From positions 4,371,001-4,435,000 of the forward strand of contig JBANDB010000007.1 in assembly GCA_037576215.1 (NCBI GenBank): a stretch of 64,000 bases of DNA, given 5' to 3'. The notes beneath the pieces are model-generated. The model did no database searches and was not told where the DNA came from. It saw only the letters and a list, made by a program, of their open reading frames with translations. Positions 60,202 through 64,000 of this stretch are shown in pieces. Every line of letters starts with the position of its first letter. Positions within the stretch are counted from its first letter, which is position 1. The translations under genes and the position numbers were made by a program. Source of the stretch: Armillaria gallica (lineage: Eukaryota > Basidiomycota > Agaricomycetes > Agaricales > Physalacriaceae).

Positions 60202-61143
60202 ATGGCCACGTTCCCTCCAGAGTTCGTTGAAAAAATCGTTCACGAAATATGGCATACTGAAACGCCCTCTATCGTCCGACAGTCCGTCATGACAACTTGC
60301 CCCCGGATTAATCGAACATGGAAAGCTGTTTTCGCCCCTATCGCTTCCCAGGACATCTAGCCTCGCCTATATATACTACCTATGCGACATAGCCGGACGC
60401 CAGAAGTCCATCGTATACCATGATCTCATTCCTCGACTTACCCGTACCATCACCTGCTTCGTCGACCTCCGAGAACAAGGAAGGGAAAGCGGTGTAAAGG
60501 AAGTCTACATTCTTCTCATGAGGCTACCTAACGACATTGGCCTCAGAGCTCTTTTTCTACAAGTTCCCTCTATCTGTCTTGAGCTCAGTTGCGTCGGTCG
60601 TGCCAACTATTTAGGTAGTGAAATACTTGGTCTTCCCGTTCACATTCGCTACGACCGTTTCCTGTCTCAATGCCGTAATGATGCAGGCGAAGAAGGGCAT
60701 CTACGACTGGACATACATGTATCCATTAAGACGCATTCGCCTCGCTTAAGTGTGTCATCTGACACCTTCTACGACTTGCGCAACGCTGGTTTGGGACCTC
60801 CGAGGTGGTTTCGACAGGCCAATGCATCTGGGGAGTATGAGCAGATGCGTTGTGGTGTCTTATATTCCTACGTAAAATCGTATGTGCGTGAGTACCAGGG
60901 GGATTCGAAGGCTATTAATCGGCGCTTGTGGATGGCTTCCAAACGATCTCAGAGTATGTGGATGGTCAGTCTTCTGTCTGAATAGTCTAACATCCATTCT
61001 TAGAAAAGAGCGCTCGGTTACTAGCTACTCCCCATGATTACTGGGAATATAAGCGGTTGCAGCGGTCTTTTCCCACTTTCACTTTTCGGTACACAGTATA
61101 TCGTCAAGCCTATAGGAAGGGATGGCCCCTCGTTAATATATGA
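60202..61143 (+). pseudogene. Frameshifted paralogue of the F-box-like gene at 49243
   Basis: Starts MATFPPEFVEKIVHEIWHTE and CPRINRTWKAVF, closely matching the 49243-50141 protein. At 60353-60360 the sequence GACATCTAGCC lacks the eight bases ACATCACC present in the intact copy (GACATCTACATCACCAGCC). This shifts the frame and makes an immediate TAG. Downstream the original frame continues with SLAYIYYL, LTRTITCFVDLREQ, PNDIGLRALFLQVPS, GLPVHIRYDRFLSQ and RRLWMASKRS, then after an intron DYWEYKRLQRSF to a stop at 61141. Apart from this deletion the copy is well preserved, so it was inactivated recently or is a sequencing artefact. Confidence 0.87.
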
Positions 61144-62287
61144 CTTGGAACAGGTGTTTTACTTCGGTGCGGCTTCGGCCTAGTCGACATGAGAATCTGG
61201 ACTTTGCCTCTTTCTTCACTACTACCATCATCGCACATCGTTTGTATGCATTAAACCTCGGTCTCGTTACCATGTTCACTTCTACGCCCACTGATTTTAT
61301 ATCTGCTCACGTGCTGCTCAATTAGCTGCCTGGTCGGGCCTCTTCGAGTTCTTCTATCACTCGCATTATGGTACATGACACGAACATCTGCCTCTCGATG
61401 GTGTACTGTCTCTGACATCGAGGTGTGTTACTTTTCTCTTTCTCGCCTTTATCGATTATATAGAGAAATGTAGTTCAATGTGAAAGAATCCACTTCTTGC
61501 GCATCTGACATCTTTCTGACGCCCATCGACTCCTTGAAATCGTACCCTTCGTTATATTTCAGTACTACTGCCGCCGTTTCGAATCCGAATCCGAATCCTT
61601 TGCCTCCTCCTCTGTCTTTATGGCAAGCTGCGGACCAAATGGTCTGTCCTTACTCGCGACCGCGTTCAAACATCTCATCTTCACAAGCATGCACTTCAGA
61701 GTCGTAAACGCCAATAGACAATCTCGCTCGACTGTCGCCTGCCCCTCCTTATGTGCCATGGCGCGACTCGGACCGTACTGACAAGTAAGTACTTTTTAGT
61801 ACTACTACTGCCTCTCTGTTTAGCCGCTCATTCCCCCGTCCGCTGTGTCTGATATCGGTGTCGGTTTCTGAAACGATATGGCTTTGCCGCTCTCAAGTGC
61901 TGTTGGTTTTTTGTTGACTTGTGGCCCTGATTTACGACTAGTAGTTGCGTCTCCCTCGACCTTGGTATGGGGTTTACCTGGCTGACTTTCAAGTAGATTT
62001 TCTTGCCTTAGAACTCATGTATGTAGGTGATAGATATATAAAGCACATCTTCTAGTGATACGAAACATAGGTGTTAGAATTGCAGTGCCGTTCTCCAGTT
62101 AAGTGAAAGGCGAATTAGTTTACATTCAACATAGGGACTAACTACGAAAAATACCAGTCTTTATACCACGAAATTCCTGCGGGAATAAGCAAACACGTAA
62201 GTAAATCCATCTGAGAATCAAACGGCGATCGACTGTAAACGCCATGTGAAGCTCTCGATCTCACAATAGGACCAAAACAACCACGAG
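61144..62287. other. Intergenic, no recognisable gene
   Basis: Short frames only (for example 61480-61707). I see no RNA gene or complete repeat. Confidence 0.45.
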
Positions 62288-62420
62288 CACAGACCAGCAT
62301 TGCGCAAGTCGAAGAGGATAGAAAACAAGCGACCACCATACAAGCCTCCATTAGTATATACTATCCATTGAGACAGGAATCGGCCATAGAGAATGCGGAC
62401 GGGAGGACTGACATACAAGA
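62288..62420 (-). pseudogene. Relic of the F-box-like family
   Basis: On the minus strand PPVRILYGRFLSQ and FDLRNAGL match GLPVHIRYDRFLSQ and FYDLRNAGL of the 60202 copy. DNA words such as CGATTCCTGTCTCAATG are near-identical. The segment between them is shortened and no other part of the gene is found. Confidence 0.65.
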
Positions 62421-62473
62421 CCTGCAAATTTGCAGTGCTGTACATGTTCATCATATGTGTACTAAGTTACTTA

Positions 62474-63698
62474 CAGTCGCAGACGATCAAAGTCCACCAA
62501 TTTGGGAGTCACAAAAGTTATTTGACGACTGCGTGACACGTTAGAAATTTGATTGATACCAAGATCACATACCCATTTTGTGTTGCCGAAGGGCCAAAAT
62601 ATTGGCAGAACCCCTTAATTTATTCCTAAGGTTTTCGGATACTATAGTTGATCACGATGTGCAAATTTTTGTTTTTAGCACGTTCTAGCAAGTTATTGGC
62701 TTCGGGGTTTTTTTAACAGCTGAATGAATCTATATAACTAATATTGCACAGGAATTTTATTTGTAGGGTTAGAGGAAGCCTTGCGAGGCAGCGAAAACTG
62801 GTCGAAATTGGCCTTTGTAAGGACCGGCTACTTACGGTTTCACATTCGTAACATTGAACAGCCTCGGAATGACGTGGAGGCATGATTAAGGCTTATTATA
62901 AGAGTTCAAAGCAGAAAAACGCAGACTTGTAGCTGGAGGGATGCACGAAAAATGAGATACATTGGATTCAGCGTTACAAGTTGTGACAGCTTCAACGTCC
63001 GCTCTGCCGCTCTTCGGCGCCGATTTCAGCATAGTGTTTCCTTGTCAGCAAGCCGTAGCCGGCAATGTCGGACCTCCAATTAGACCGTGACATTTGCTGT
63101 GACGAAAATTTGCATATAGCGATTTTCTGACACTTGCACCTCGGCCACTGTCCGACGCTTTCTCTACTGAACGAAATCCCCAAGGATATTTACCTTAGCA
63201 TCGGAACACATCTAGGAAGATACGGTTAAAATTTCTAAGGAAACAGAGCCCAGGTGAGAGCTACGGAAAATCATTTATCGAAATTTTGCATTTCCCGACC
63301 ACCCATAGTAGTGCGCAATTACAACTGGTCACACACTTTCGATCAGCCGTTCCCTGGACATTGATGCCGAACTTTAGGGAAAATGCTCAGGTCCGACGTA
63401 AATTTGCAAAGTGCTACAAAACGCTCTGGAGATCATTTCAGCCACAATCTAGGAACTCAGAATATAAACTGTTCCGGCAAGTATACATGTACTCCAAATC
63501 AAGCTTGATATGGCACCTAAAAGTCATTGAAGAGGCATGAAATTTTTGGCAGAACCTCTTTTATCGTGGGAAAAACTTCGGAGTATCATTTTCGACATAT
63601 ATATCTCGTTGAGCTGATTCTGATTCTCAAGTCAGTTTTTGCCTAATATTTCTAATTCACCTAATACAGCGTTGGTTGACTTTGATTGTCCACAACTG
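62474..63698. mobile_element. TA-flanked element with CAGT ends, about 1.2 kb (Tc1/mariner-like remnant)
   Basis: The left end CAGTCGCAGACGATCAAAGT (continuing CCACCAA) and the inverted right end CAGTTGTGGACAATCAAAGT (CAACCAA) match over about 27 bases with five differences. Both are flanked by TA (62472-62473 and 63699-63700), and termini starting CAGT with TA duplication fit Tc1/mariner-pogo elements. No transposase frame is visible (the longest frame, 63286-63540, has no motif). A segment around TTGGCAGAACC is repeated in direct orientation at 62606 and 63548, hinting at a nested or rearranged copy. Confidence 0.65.
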
Positions 63699-63700
63699 TA

Positions 63701-64000
63701 CACCAGAACACAAGTTATGAATGCTGTATTTCCAGCCATTTGGTATAACATGTGTGCTCGAAGCTTGTTTCGAGCCGTTAAGATCATGAAAAAATTGATA
63801 CAATCTCAGGCGCGCACAGCGCGGAAAAGTAACTCGGAACGGTTACATCTGTATAATAGTAATAGCTCTAGCGCAGTTATGAACGGGCGAGAGCTTTTCG
63901 GATTTTTCTTTTCTCTTTTTTTTTTCTTCCAAATTCGGGTGAAAACACCCGACGGTACGTGGACTGCGATATTCCCACGCCACGGTTTCCGATTCAAGAA
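63701..64000. other. No recognisable feature
   Basis: Contains a T-rich tract near 63905 and a short frame (63806-63997 minus) without family features. Confidence 0.4.

Noticed and set aside
1..64000. CRISPR arrays, bacterial operons, tRNA or rRNA genes
   Set aside because: No regularly spaced repeats, no prokaryotic gene organisation, and no tRNA or rRNA sequence recognised by eye; a tRNA scan could still find one.

Overview
The window looks like nuclear DNA of a mushroom-forming basidiomycete (Agaricomycetes). Genes are split by many short GT-AG introns of about 42-80 bases, coding sequence lies on both strands, and several families are typical of this group: F-box/leucine-rich proteins, an NRPS-like carboxylate reductase, a Zn(II)2Cys6 regulator and caspase-domain proteins. 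All assignments come from reading translations and splice junctions by eye; no database search was run.

The left part (1-28 kb) is repeat-rich and full of broken genes. It holds the 5' half of a caspase-domain gene cut by the window edge, a DNA-level copy of part of the APC8/CDC23 gene, and an SDR pseudogene with a 494-bp hAT-like element (8-bp target duplication) at a splice donor. These are followed by the intact APC8/CDC23 gene, a second caspase-domain gene, a truncated lactonase-type beta-propeller gene and a 623-bp TA-flanked inverted-repeat element. After about 4.5 kb with no recognisable gene come a thioesterase-like (hotdog) gene, a leucine-rich-repeat-like gene with a frameshift, a NUDIX pseudogene with two TGA stops, and a sugar-isomerase-like TIM barrel gene resembling 3-dehydroshikimate dehydratase.

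The right part (29-60 kb) is denser and mostly core genome. It holds a Zn(II)2Cys6 transcription factor, mitochondrial ribosomal protein bL28m, an F-box/LRR-like gene and the 7-kb gene of DNA polymerase epsilon catalytic subunit (POL2). Next are a large Agaricomycete-type protein of unknown function whose promoter is a duplicate of the POL2 promoter, a retinol-dehydrogenase-like SDR, an F-box-like protein, glucosamine-6-phosphate N-acetyltransferase (GNA1) and ribosomal protein eL24. An NRPS-like adenylation-carrier-reductase enzyme and a synaptobrevin-type R-SNARE follow. The right edge returns to repeats: a frameshifted paralogue of the F-box-like gene, a smaller relic of it, and a 1.2-kb TA-flanked element with CAGT ends.

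The housekeeping genes (replication, cell cycle, chitin precursor synthesis, translation, secretion) have no operon-like relation to each other. The points of most biological interest are the pair of coiled-coil/caspase-domain genes, the single NRPS-like reductase, and the reuse of the POL2 promoter upstream of an unrelated gene.
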